Below, in pieces: positions 1-5,692 of a stretch of 5,870 nt of DNA. The stretch covers positions 1-5,870 of the forward strand of contig CAAFOA010000126.1 of NCBI GenBank assembly GCA_900764415.1. Direction: 5' to 3'. The first letter of the stretch is position 1, and the number at the start of each line of letters is the position of its first letter. The translations under genes and the position numbers were made by a program. This DNA comes from an uncultured Collinsella sp. (GTDB lineage Bacteria > Actinomycetota > Coriobacteriia > Coriobacteriales > Coriobacteriaceae). Below the pieces are notes generated by a model. It saw only the letters and a program-made list of their open reading frames with translations. It was not told the DNA's origin and made no database searches.

Positions 1-32
1 CTCGTGGGCTCGGAGATGTGTATAAGAGACAG
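1..32 (+). other. Nextera Read 2 sequencing adapter remnant (non-genomic)
   Basis: These 32 bases match the 3' part of the Illumina Nextera Read 2 transposase oligonucleotide, lacking only its first two bases. They end with the 19-base Tn5 mosaic end AGATGTGTATAAGAGACAG at 14-32. Genomic sequence therefore starts at about base 33. Translating the adapter in the frame of the following gene gives the spurious start MGSEMCIRDS, so the ATG at 4 must not be used as a start codon. The adapter sequence is known; its presence here is directly visible. Confidence 0.98.
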
Positions 33-33
33 C

Positions 34-939
34 GTCGATACCTGCTGCGACTTTAGCCCCGAGGTCGCCGCGAACCTCGATGTCGATATCCTGGGTTTCC
101 CCTTCATTATCGATGGCGAGGAGCGCACGGACGATATCTGGTCGAGCATGAGTCCTAAGGAGTTCTACGACCGCATGCGCGCCGGCGCTCGCGTGTCTAC
201 CTCCGCCGTGTCGCTCGGTCGCTATATCGAGTTCTTTACCGAGTGCGCCAAAGAGGGCACGCCCACGGTCTACCTGTGCTTTACCTCGGCGCTGTCGTCG
301 AGCTACAACTCCGCGTGCCAGGCGGCAGATGCCGTGCGCGCCGAGTATCCCAACTTTGAGCTCTACGTGGTCGACAACGCTCTGCCCTGCGCGACCGGCG
401 CGCTCTTGGCGCTCGAGGCCGTGCGCCAGCGTTCGGCGGGACTGACCGCCAAGCAGCTGGTCGATTGGGCAAACGAGGCAAAGACCTACGTCCACGGCTA
501 ATTTACGCTCGAGAGCTTCGACGCACTGGCTGCCGGCGGCCGCATTCCGCCCGCGGCGGCTCAGCTCACGGCAAAGCTCGATGTCAAGCCCGAGCTCTCC
601 TACGACCTGGCCGGCTCGCTGTCGCTGATCGGCGTCAACCGCGGCCGCAAGAAGGCGCTCAAGTCCATTCTCAAGTCGTTCCGCGAGAACTACGTGCCCG
701 ACCGCACCATGCCCATCGCCATCATGACGGCCGATGCCGAAAAGGACGGCGACTGGCTCGAAGCCGCCATCCGCAAGGAGGAGGGTTGCGCCGACGTCAC
801 GATCATTCGCAGCTCCGTGGGTCCCACCATCGGCTCGCACGTGGGCCCCGGCATGGTGGCCTGCGCGTTTTGGGGTAAGAACCGCGCCGACAAGGCGTCG
901 CTTTCCGACCGCATCGCCCGCCGCGTGCGCGGCCAGTAG
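34..939 (+). pseudogene. DegV family (fatty-acid-binding) protein, 5' truncated, in-frame stop
   Basis: DegV/EDD-fold proteins bind fatty acids; in Firmicutes the FakB members present them to the kinase FakA for phospholipid synthesis. The visible frame has 301 codons before the stop and begins at VDTCCDFSPE, matching the family's N-terminal DSxCDL region, so only a few N-terminal codons are missing. Family landmarks in order are the TS pair of VSTSAVS (T56, S57, counting from base 34), FTSALSSSYNSA (83-94), VVDN, AAGGRIPP (166-173) and the C-terminal SHVGPGM with His269. A TAA at 499-501 (codon 156) interrupts the frame just before FTLESFDALAAGGRI. The same frame stays open to the TAG at 937-939, so this is a nonsense change and not a frameshift. 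Gene callers may report two pieces, one ending at 501 and one starting at ATG 694, but I see no convincing ribosome binding site at 694. It could be a true pseudogene or a base error near a contig end. Confidence 0.85.
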
Positions 940-983
940 GCAAGCGCTGCGTCCGTAATCGCCCTCGACTCACAGCCCAAACG

Positions 984-1012
984 CTGGCACCGAGTATTCA
1001 ACCTGGTAATAA
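984..1012 (+). promoter_or_regulatory. Possible sigma70-type promoter for the dehydrogenase cluster
   Basis: The 98-base gap after the DegV gene contains CTGGCA at 984-989 (4 of 6 with TTGACA). After a 17-base spacer comes TAATAA at 1007-1012, preceded by TG at 1004-1005 as in extended -10 elements. The match is weak and the spacing is the main support. The position fits transcription of the genes starting at 1038. No terminator is obvious between 940 and 983. Confidence 0.3.
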
Positions 1013-1024
1013 CACCCAACCCAA

Positions 1025-1033
1025 AAGGAAAGG
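1025..1033 (+). promoter_or_regulatory. Ribosome binding site of the dehydrogenase gene
   Basis: The purine-rich AAGGAAAGG lies just upstream of ATG 1038, with AAGGAA ending seven bases before the start. It supports this ATG, which also begins a complete Rossmann N-terminus. Confidence 0.75.
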
Positions 1034-1037
1034 TTTC

Positions 1038-2117
1038 ATGGCAAACAAGCTCTCTGTCGCATTTATCGGCACCGGAATTATGGGTGCCCCCATCGCCGGC
1101 CACATTCTGGACGCTGGCTATCCCGTCACGGTCAACAACCGCACCAAGTCCAAGGCTGCAGCGCTCGTTGAGCGCGGCGCCGTCTGGGCTGATACGCCGG
1201 CAGATGCCGCGGCGAACGCCGACGTTGTCTTTACCATGGTGGGCTATCCCTCCGAGGTCGAGGAGCTCTACCTGGCGGGCGACGGCCTGCTCGCGTGCAC
1301 TAAGCCCGGCGCGGTCCTGATCGACCTCACCACGAGCTCGCCTGAGCTGGCGCGCGACATTGCCGAGGCCGCCCAGGTCTCCGGCCGCATGGCGTTTGAC
1401 TGCCCCGTCACCGGCGGCGAGTCGGGGGCTATCGCCGGCACGCTCACGGCTATCGTGGGCGCTACCGAAAACGACATCGCCCCGGTCCGCGACATCCTTT
1501 CCACCTTTGCGGCAAATATTTGCTGCTTCGATGGCGCCGGCAAGGGTCAGGCTGCCAAGCTTGCCAACCAGGTGTCGCTGGGCGCTTGCATGGTCGGCAT
1601 GGCCGATGCGCTGGCGTTTGCCGAGCTGAGCGGCCTTGATCTGGAGAAGACCCGTCAGATGATCCTGGGCGGTACCGGCAAGTCCGGCGCCATGGAGAGC
1701 CTGGCTCCCAAGGCGCTCGACGGCGACTACAAGCCCGGCTTTATGGTCGAGCACTTCATTAAGGACCTGCGCTTGGCGCTCGCCTATGCCGACGACCGCG
1801 AGCTTGCGCTGCCCGGCGCCGACGTGGCCTTTACGCTCTACGACATGCTCGACGCCATCGGTGGCGCCAAGCTGGGCACCCAGGCCATCACGGTCCTCTA
1901 CAAGGAGGAGGCTGACGCCATTGCCGCCGGTCTGGACTGGTCGCAGTATCGTCCCGAGGAGCATGGCGCTCACGAGGACGGCTGCGGTTGCGGCGAGCAC
2001 GGCGACGACCATGAGTGCGGTTGCGGTCACCATCACGGCGAGGACCACGAGTGCTGCGGCGGCCACGGCCATGATGACGGCCACGAGTGCTGCTGCGGCC
2101 ATCATCACGAGGAGTAG
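1038..2117 (+). CDS. NAD(P)-dependent 3-hydroxyisobutyrate/tartronate-semialdehyde-type dehydrogenase with His/Cys-rich tail
   Basis: This 359-residue cytoplasmic enzyme belongs to the beta-hydroxyacid dehydrogenase family (3-hydroxyisobutyrate dehydrogenase, GarR/GlxR). These enzymes interconvert beta-hydroxyacids and their semialdehydes. The N-terminal Rossmann motif is GTGIMG (11-16). The NRT at 34-36, after the second strand, is typical of NADP(H) preference. The substrate motif DCPVTGGESG (121-130) has Thr125 where most members have Ser. KLANQ (174-178) carries the expected catalytic Lys174 and Asn177, and IKDL (241-244) is the usual helix motif. The family fold ends at about residue 300, close to the usual family length. 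Residues 309-359 are an extra tail with 14 His and 9 Cys, including three 12-residue repeats. The substrate cannot be told from sequence. It is the first gene of a four-gene cluster, and its last two codons (Glu-Glu) form the ribosome binding site of the next gene. Family assignment is firm; NADP preference and metal binding are inferences. Confidence 0.93.
   Translation: MANKLSVAFIGTGIMGAPIAGHILDAGYPVTVNNRTKSKAAALVERGAVWADTPADAAANADVVFTMVGYPSEVEELYLAGDGLLACTKPGAVLIDLTTSSPELARDIAEAAQVSGRMAFDCPVTGGESGAIAGTLTAIVGATENDIAPVRDILSTFAANICCFDGAGKGQAAKLANQVSLGACMVGMADALAFAELSGLDLEKTRQMILGGTGKSGAMESLAPKALDGDYKPGFMVEHFIKDLRLALAYADDRELALPGADVAFTLYDMLDAIGGAKLGTQAITVLYKEEADAIAAGLDWSQYRPEEHGAHEDGCGCGEHGDDHECGCGHHHGEDHECCGGHGHDDGHECCCGHHHEE
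2004..2111 (+). repeat. Three in-frame 36-base repeats encoding a His/Cys metal-binding-like tail
   Basis: Three consecutive 36-base units (2004-2039, 2040-2075, 2076-2111) encode DDHECGCGHHHG, EDHECCGGHGHD and DGHECCCGHHHE (residues 323-358 of the dehydrogenase). The consensus is [DE][DG]HEC[GC][CG]G followed by H[HG]H. A degenerate earlier copy, HEDGCGCGEHG, sits at residues 312-322. The unit length is exact and no gaps are needed. The pattern suggests duplication of a metal-ligand module. Which metal is bound, if any, cannot be read from the sequence. Confidence 0.9.
2109..2114 (+). promoter_or_regulatory. Ribosome binding site inside the dehydrogenase stop region
   Basis: GAGGAG sits immediately before the TAG at 2115-2117 and eight bases before ATG 2123. 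It decides the start of the membrane protein gene: the more upstream in-frame ATG at 2087 lies within the dehydrogenase repeats and would add a 12-residue Arg/Pro-containing leader in front of the membrane segment. The arrangement implies translational coupling. Confidence 0.75.
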
Positions 2118-2122
2118 CGCCC

Positions 2123-2551
2123 ATGAGCTGGACGTTCGTGGTGCTTGCGCTAGCGCTCTTTCTCTTTGCGATTTACATCGGCTTTTTGTGCGGCCAGTGG
2201 GCGTGCGAAAAGCGCGTCATCACCAAGCGCGACTACTGGATTGCCAACTTTGCGGGAGCGGCGGCAGTCGTCCTGCTAACCTGGGTGTTTTCGCTGTTCC
2301 CGCTGGTGCAGTTTGCGCCGATCGGCTGGCTCGGCGGCTTTATCGCCGGCCTTAAGATGAGCTTTGGCGAGTCCGTCGGCCCGTGGCGCAAGCACGACGA
2401 GGTCTTTAACGTCAATAAGGCACACCGCGCCGCCGCCGATGCGGGCGACGCCGAGGAGCGCCGCCGCGCGCGTCACAATGGTGCAGCCGACCGACAGCTC
2501 ATCTCGGTCACCGATGACAGCAAGGGTGCTGGCAAGCACGCTAAGAAATAG
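2123..2551 (+). CDS. Small membrane protein of unknown function
   Basis: I do not recognise this 142-residue protein. The start at 2123 was chosen because GAGGAG lies eight bases upstream and because it places a hydrophobic segment at the very N-terminus. Residues 3-23 form a first membrane helix. A basic stretch (about 29-37, KRVITKR) follows, then a second hydrophobic segment (about 39-62) and a third shorter one (64-77, GWLGGFIAGL), which may be separate or a hairpin. From about residue 80 the chain is polar and highly charged (EERRRAR at about 109-115, ending HAKK) and is probably cytoplasmic by the positive-inside rule. It lies 5 bases after the dehydrogenase and 15 bases before the HEAT-repeat gene, so it is very likely co-transcribed with both. 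No catalytic motif is visible. Coding status is well supported by spacing, start signal and membrane pattern; function is unknown. Confidence 0.85.
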   Translation: MSWTFVVLALALFLFAIYIGFLCGQWACEKRVITKRDYWIANFAGAAAVVLLTWVFSLFPLVQFAPIGWLGGFIAGLKMSFGESVGPWRKHDEVFNVNKAHRAAADAGDAEERRRARHNGAADRQLISVTDDSKGAGKHAKK

Positions 2552-2566
2552 TAAGAAGAGGTAACT

Positions 2567-3265
2567 ATGGCAGAAAACAAGGAAGAACAGCTCACCGACG
2601 AGGAGCTGGCACAGCTTCAGCTGGCAGAGGAGAACGAGAACGCCGTCGACCGTCTGGTCAAGGAGCTCGGCTGCCCCACGCGCCGTATCCGCCAGTTTGC
2701 CGCCCGCGTGCTGCACCTGCTGGCCGAGCGCGATCCGCAGCGCGTCGTGCCCTGCGTGCCCGCGCTGATCGAGGCACTCGACCGCCCCGAGGCTCAGACC
2801 CGCTGGGAGGCCCTCGATGCCCTGGCGGCGCTCGCCACCACCTGCCCCGAGCAGCTGGGCGATGCCTTTGAGGGCGCCGAGACTGCGCTGTTCGACGAGA
2901 TTTCCTCCACGCTGCGCTATGCCGCCTTCCGCCTGCTGTGCGTGTGGGGCGCCACGAGCGTCGAGCGTTCGCGCGAGGCTTGGCCCATCCTGGACGAGGC
3001 CATCCAGTGCTACCACGGCGACCTCGAGTATCGCGATATGCTCGGTTGCCTGTACGAGTTTGGCCAGGGCGAGATCGACGCCGAGGTCGCCGAGAAGCTC
3101 GCGCTGCGCCTTAAGTTCGACGCCGAGAATGGCAAGGGCAGCTATCTCAAGGCCCGTTCGAGCGAGATTTGCGAAATGCTTGTTAAACGTTTTGGCCTGG
3201 ATCTCTCCAAAAAGAAGAAGCGTGCTAGCGTTAAAAAATCTGACGACGCCGAAGACGAGGAGTAA
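2567..3265 (+). CDS. HEAT-repeat domain protein
   Basis: This 232-residue soluble protein looks like an alpha-helical HEAT-repeat scaffold, a fold usually used for protein-protein contacts. The N-terminus (1-25) is acidic (EEQLTDEELAQ). Helical pairs follow at about 26-54 (RRIRQFAARVLHLLAERDP), 57-95 (VPALIEAL then RWEALDALAALATTCP) and 104-145 (LRYAAFRLLCVWGA), with further helices at 160-208. The C-terminus has a basic patch (KKKKRASVKK, 215-224) followed by an acidic end (DDAEDEE). No enzymatic motif is visible. ATG 2567 is preceded by AAGAGG at 2556-2561. The gene ends six bases before the isocitrate dehydrogenase start, and its last codons (Glu-Glu) supply that gene's ribosome binding site. 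Co-translation with the dehydrogenase is likely, so a physical or regulatory link is possible but unproven. Confidence 0.85.
   Translation: MAENKEEQLTDEELAQLQLAEENENAVDRLVKELGCPTRRIRQFAARVLHLLAERDPQRVVPCVPALIEALDRPEAQTRWEALDALAALATTCPEQLGDAFEGAETALFDEISSTLRYAAFRLLCVWGATSVERSREAWPILDEAIQCYHGDLEYRDMLGCLYEFGQGEIDAEVAEKLALRLKFDAENGKGSYLKARSSEICEMLVKRFGLDLSKKKKRASVKKSDDAEDEE
3257..3262 (+). promoter_or_regulatory. Ribosome binding site embedded in the HEAT-repeat gene end
   Basis: GAGGAG encodes the last two Glu residues of the HEAT-repeat protein and lies nine bases before ATG 3272. It supports that start and suggests translational coupling. The same arrangement occurs at 2109-2114. Confidence 0.7.
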
Positions 3266-3271
3266 CAGATT

Positions 3272-4357
3272 ATGGCGCACGATGTAGTCCTGATTCCTGG
3301 TGACGGTATCGGTCCCGAGATTACGCAGGCTATGCGCCGCGTGGTCGAGGCCACCGGTGTCCAGATTAACTGGAACGTCCAGGAGGCCGGCGCCGGCGTC
3401 ATGGACGAGTTTGGCACGCCGCTGCCCCAACATGTGCTCGACGCGGTCGCCGAGACCAAGGTCGCCATCAAGGGCCCCATCACCACACCGGTCGGCACGG
3501 GTTTCCGCAGCGTTAACGTCGCCCTGCGCAAGCATTTCGACCTGTACGCCTGCGTTCGCCCCTGTCTGTCGCAGCCGGGCGACGGCTCGCGCTTCCGCGA
3601 CGTCGACCTGGTCATCGTGCGCGAGAACACCGAGGACCTCTACGCCGGCATCGAGTTCGACGAGGGCGCTGCCGAGGTCGAGGAGCTCTCTCAGCTTGTC
3701 GAGCGCTCGGGTCAGAAGACCTTCGCCGCAGATTCCGCCATTTCAATTAAGCCGATCTCTATCGCCAAGAGCCGCCGCATTGTGGAGTATGCCTTTGAGT
3801 ATGCCCGCCGCTGCGGCCGCAAAAAGGTGACGGCCGTGCACAAGGCCAACATCATGAAGGCGACCGATGGCCTGTTCCTGCGCGTTGCGCGCGAGGTGGC
3901 CGCCAGCTATCCCGATATCGAGTTCAACGACAAGATTGTCGACGCCACCTGCATGGGCCTGGTCCAGAACCCCAACGACTTCGATGTCCTGGTGCTGCCC
4001 AACCTGTACGGTGACATCGTGAGCGACCTGTGCGCCGGTCTGGTAGGTGGACTGGGTATGGCTCCGGGTTCCAACATCGGTGCCGACTGCGCAATCTTTG
4101 AGGCAACGCACGGCTCCGCGCCCGATATCGCTGGCCAGGATATCGCCAACCCCACGGCCGAGATTCTGTCTGCGGCTATGATGCTCGATCACCTGGGCGA
4201 GAACGACGCGGCCAATCGCATTCGCGCCGCCGTTTCTGCCACGCTCGACGAGGGTGAGCAGGTTACCGGCGACGTTCGTCGTGCCCAGACCGGCTCCGTT
4301 GAGGGCGCTGTGGGTACGCAGACCTTTGCCGATGCCGTTATCGCTCACCTGGCCTAA
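3272..4357 (+). CDS. NAD-dependent isocitrate dehydrogenase (isocitrate/isopropylmalate dehydrogenase family)
   Basis: The 361-residue enzyme would oxidise isocitrate to 2-oxoglutarate and CO2 in the cytoplasm, feeding glutamate synthesis. The start fits [10 protein letters not shown] (7-16), the family N-terminus. The substrate loop [11 protein letters not shown] (77-87) has Ser80, Asn82 and Arg86, as in isocitrate dehydrogenases and unlike isopropylmalate dehydrogenases. Further ligands are Arg96 (CVRP), Arg117 in [12 protein letters not shown] (117-128), Tyr124 and Lys191 in HKANIMK. Metal-binding Asp residues are D224, D248 and D252 ([10 protein letters not shown]). The cofactor loop [10 protein letters not shown] (279-288) has Asp285-Ile286 where NADP enzymes such as E. 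coli Icd have Lys-Tyr, so NAD is preferred. NPTAEI (293-298) is the adenine contact. The length is that of the short NAD-type enzymes. It is the last gene of the cluster, followed by hairpins. Homoisocitrate dehydrogenase is a less likely alternative. Confidence 0.9.
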   Translation: MAHDVVLIPGDGIGPEITQAMRRVVEATGVQINWNVQEAGAGVMDEFGTPLPQHVLDAVAETKVAIKGPITTPVGTGFRSVNVALRKHFDLYACVRPCLSQPGDGSRFRDVDLVIVRENTEDLYAGIEFDEGAAEVEELSQLVERSGQKTFAADSAISIKPISIAKSRRIVEYAFEYARRCGRKKVTAVHKANIMKATDGLFLRVAREVAASYPDIEFNDKIVDATCMGLVQNPNDFDVLVLPNLYGDIVSDLCAGLVGGLGMAPGSNIGADCAIFEATHGSAPDIAGQDIANPTAEILSAAMMLDHLGENDAANRIRAAVSATLDEGEQVTGDVRRAQTGSVEGAVGTQTFADAVIAHLA

Positions 4358-4369
4358 GGCATGCACGCT

Positions 4370-4400
4370 GCAAACGCCTAAATAGTACTTAAGTGTTTGC
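4370..4400 (+). other. Imperfect hairpin downstream of isocitrate dehydrogenase
   Basis: GCAAACGCCTAA (4370-4381) can pair with TTAAGTGTTTGC (4389-4400) around a seven-base loop. There is one G-T wobble and one C-A mismatch among 12 pairs. It lacks a following T tract, so it is not a classic terminator. It may be a 3' mRNA structure that stabilises the operon transcript ahead of the terminator at 4417-4445. Confidence 0.45.
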
Positions 4401-4416
4401 GTATAACCTAAGAATC

Positions 4417-4445
4417 AATACGCCCGGCGCTCTGTCGGGCGTATT
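4417..4445 (+). terminator. Likely intrinsic terminator of the dehydrogenase cluster
   Basis: AATACGCCCG (4417-4426) pairs perfectly with CGGGCGTATT (4436-4445) across a nine-base loop. The GC core is flanked by A/T-rich arms, and a weak pyrimidine tail (CTATT) follows. It lies between the isocitrate dehydrogenase stop (4357) and the next ribosome binding site (4470). The short tail makes efficiency uncertain. Confidence 0.7.
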
Positions 4446-4469
4446 CTATTGCGGACTATGTTTCCTAAC

Positions 4470-4475
4470 AAGGAG
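4470..4475 (+). promoter_or_regulatory. Ribosome binding site of the SurA-like protein gene
   Basis: AAGGAG is a near-consensus site eight bases before ATG 4484 and fixes that start. No clear promoter is seen between the terminator and this site. TATAAC at 4402-4407 lacks a matching -35 element. Confidence 0.75.
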
Positions 4476-4483
4476 TAACTGAT

Positions 4484-5578
4484 ATGGGTCTGATTCAAAA
4501 GAAGGACGAGAAGGACGAGATCGACGGCATCCAGATCATCGAGCGCGGCGAAGGCCCCGACGGTGACGAGAACGAGAAGATCGATCTGGTCGCTGGTACG
4601 TCTGCCGAGCACATTGCTGCCGGTACGACGGCCGAGGAGGAGGACGCTCGCTTGGAGGCAAAGATCGCCGCGGACGCCGCCGACGAGAATCTGATGCCCG
4701 AGGAGCAAGACGAGGACGACGATATCCTGGGTTCCGACGCGGGCGACCATGCATCCAAGCACAAGAAAACGATGATTGCCGCCTTCGTGGTTGCAGTCGT
4801 GATCGCTGCCGTGGTCGGCTTCTTTATTGGCAATGGCGGCTTTGGCGGCAAGGGTGTCGGCTCGGCGACCCTCACCGAGGACCAGCTCGATTCGACCGTG
4901 GCAAGTTATAGCTACAACGGCAAGAAGAGCGACATCACCGCGCGTGAGGCCATCGAGAGCCAGTACAGTCTCGACACCGTCAAGGATGGCGATGGCAACT
5001 ACACCGCTCCCTCTGCTGACGTCATCCTGTCCTACGTGCGCAACAAGATCCTGCTCGATGCTGCCGAGGACGAGGGTATTACCGTCTCTTCTAAGGAGAT
5101 GAAGCAGTACGCCGAGGATTCCATCGGCACTTCGGACTACAAGACCATGGCCAAGCAGTATGGCGTGTCCAAGGATCAGGCCAAGCAGATCGTCCGCCAG
5201 TCCGCGACGCTGCAGAAGCTCTACAAGAAGAAGGTCGGCGACAGCTCCGCAAGCATGCCGACCGCCCCGACCGAGCCTGCTGACGGCAATGAGGAGACCG
5301 CGAGCAAGGACTACGCCGACTATATCATCAACCTTGCCGGTGACGAGTGGGATAGCTCAAAGGACACTTGGAAGGACGCCGATAGCACCTACGCTAAGGC
5401 CTTCGCCGACGATGCCTTTACTGCCGATAGCGCCACCTATAAGCAGGCCATGACCGCCTACTACACTGCCTACCAGCAGTACTCCTCGCAGGCTTCGAGC
5501 GCCAGCTCCAAGTGGACCGAGTATGCTAACGGCCTCTACGCCAAGGCCAACATCAGCATCTACGGCCTGTTTGCGTAA
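4484..5578 (+). CDS. Membrane-anchored SurA/PrsA-like N-terminal domain protein
   Basis: This 364-residue protein has three parts. Residues 1-95 are strongly acidic (runs such as EEEDARLEAK and EEQDEDDD) and end in a short basic segment (SKHKKT, 91-96). Residues 97-116 form one membrane helix (AAFVVAVVIAAVVGFFIG) followed by a Gly-rich linker. With no signal-peptidase site evident, a type II topology with the acidic part inside is likely. Residues about 130-250 resemble the SurA N-terminal chaperone domain: YNGKKSDITAREAI, then DVILSYVRNKILLDAAEDEGITVSSKEM and a helical KQYGVSKDQAKQIVRQSATLQKLYKKK. There is no parvulin (PPIase) domain after it. A Pro/Thr linker (256-272) leads to a helical region rich in Tyr, Ala, Ser and Asp (275-364). 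A role in folding or quality control of secreted proteins is an inference. It appears monocistronic, between two terminators. Confidence 0.85.
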   Translation: MGLIQKKDEKDEIDGIQIIERGEGPDGDENEKIDLVAGTSAEHIAAGTTAEEEDARLEAKIAADAADENLMPEEQDEDDDILGSDAGDHASKHKKTMIAAFVVAVVIAAVVGFFIGNGGFGGKGVGSATLTEDQLDSTVASYSYNGKKSDITAREAIESQYSLDTVKDGDGNYTAPSADVILSYVRNKILLDAAEDEGITVSSKEMKQYAEDSIGTSDYKTMAKQYGVSKDQAKQIVRQSATLQKLYKKKVGDSSASMPTAPTEPADGNEETASKDYADYIINLAGDEWDSSKDTWKDADSTYAKAFADDAFTADSATYKQAMTAYYTAYQQYSSQASSASSKWTEYANGLYAKANISIYGLFA

Positions 5579-5616
5579 AGAGTCGTACGGCTCATCGAGC
5601 ATCTAGCCGATAGACA

Positions 5617-5661
5617 GCAAATAGCCCGCCAGTACGGAAGTCGTTCTGGCGGGCTATTTGC
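5617..5661. terminator. Strong bidirectional intrinsic terminator
   Basis: GCAAATAGCCCGCCAG (5617-5632) and CTGGCGGGCTATTTGC (5646-5661) form a perfect 16-base-pair stem. The 13-base loop can add ACG/CGT pairs (5634-5636 with 5642-5644). The GC-rich core is flanked by an A tract on one side and a T tract on the other, so it should work for both strands. It lies between convergent genes, 38 bases after the stop at 5578 and 31 bases from the regulator's stop on the minus strand. Confidence 0.88.
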
Positions 5662-5692
5662 GTTGAGGGCGTGATTGGCGGCTTAATTATGG

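Noticed and set aside
1..32. A real transposon end (Tn5 mosaic end) in the genome
   Set aside because: The mosaic end is joined to the synthetic Read 2 tail used in library kits and lies at the very edge of the sequence, so it is an adapter and not a mobile element.
465..878. A 137-codon plus-strand open frame spanning the DegV stop codon
   Set aside because: Its product is Arg/His-rich with no motif, whereas the DegV frame continues with family motifs on both sides. It is not a frameshifted continuation.
694..939. An independent small gene starting at ATG 694
   Set aside because: It is the C-terminal third of the DegV frame. No convincing ribosome binding site precedes it, and the fragment lacks half of the fold.
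690..2108. A 472-codon open frame on the minus strand, antisense to the dehydrogenase
   Set aside because: It is a shadow of high-GC coding DNA. Its translation is Ala/Val/Leu/Arg-rich and low in complexity, shows no motif, and the plus-strand gene has complete family motifs.
2004..2111. A CRISPR-like or satellite repeat
   Set aside because: The units are contiguous with no spacers, stay in the reading frame and conserve amino acids rather than bases, so they are a coding repeat.
2087..2122. An earlier ATG at 2087 for the membrane protein
   Set aside because: It lies within the His/Cys repeat of the upstream gene, has no ribosome binding site suited to it, and would put a polar, Arg-containing leader ahead of the membrane helix. 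ATG 2123 has GAGGAG at the right distance.
2276..3535. A 419-codon minus-strand open frame across the HEAT-repeat gene and neighbours
   Set aside because: It overlaps three well-supported plus-strand genes, has no recognisable domain and is explained by codon bias on the opposite strand.
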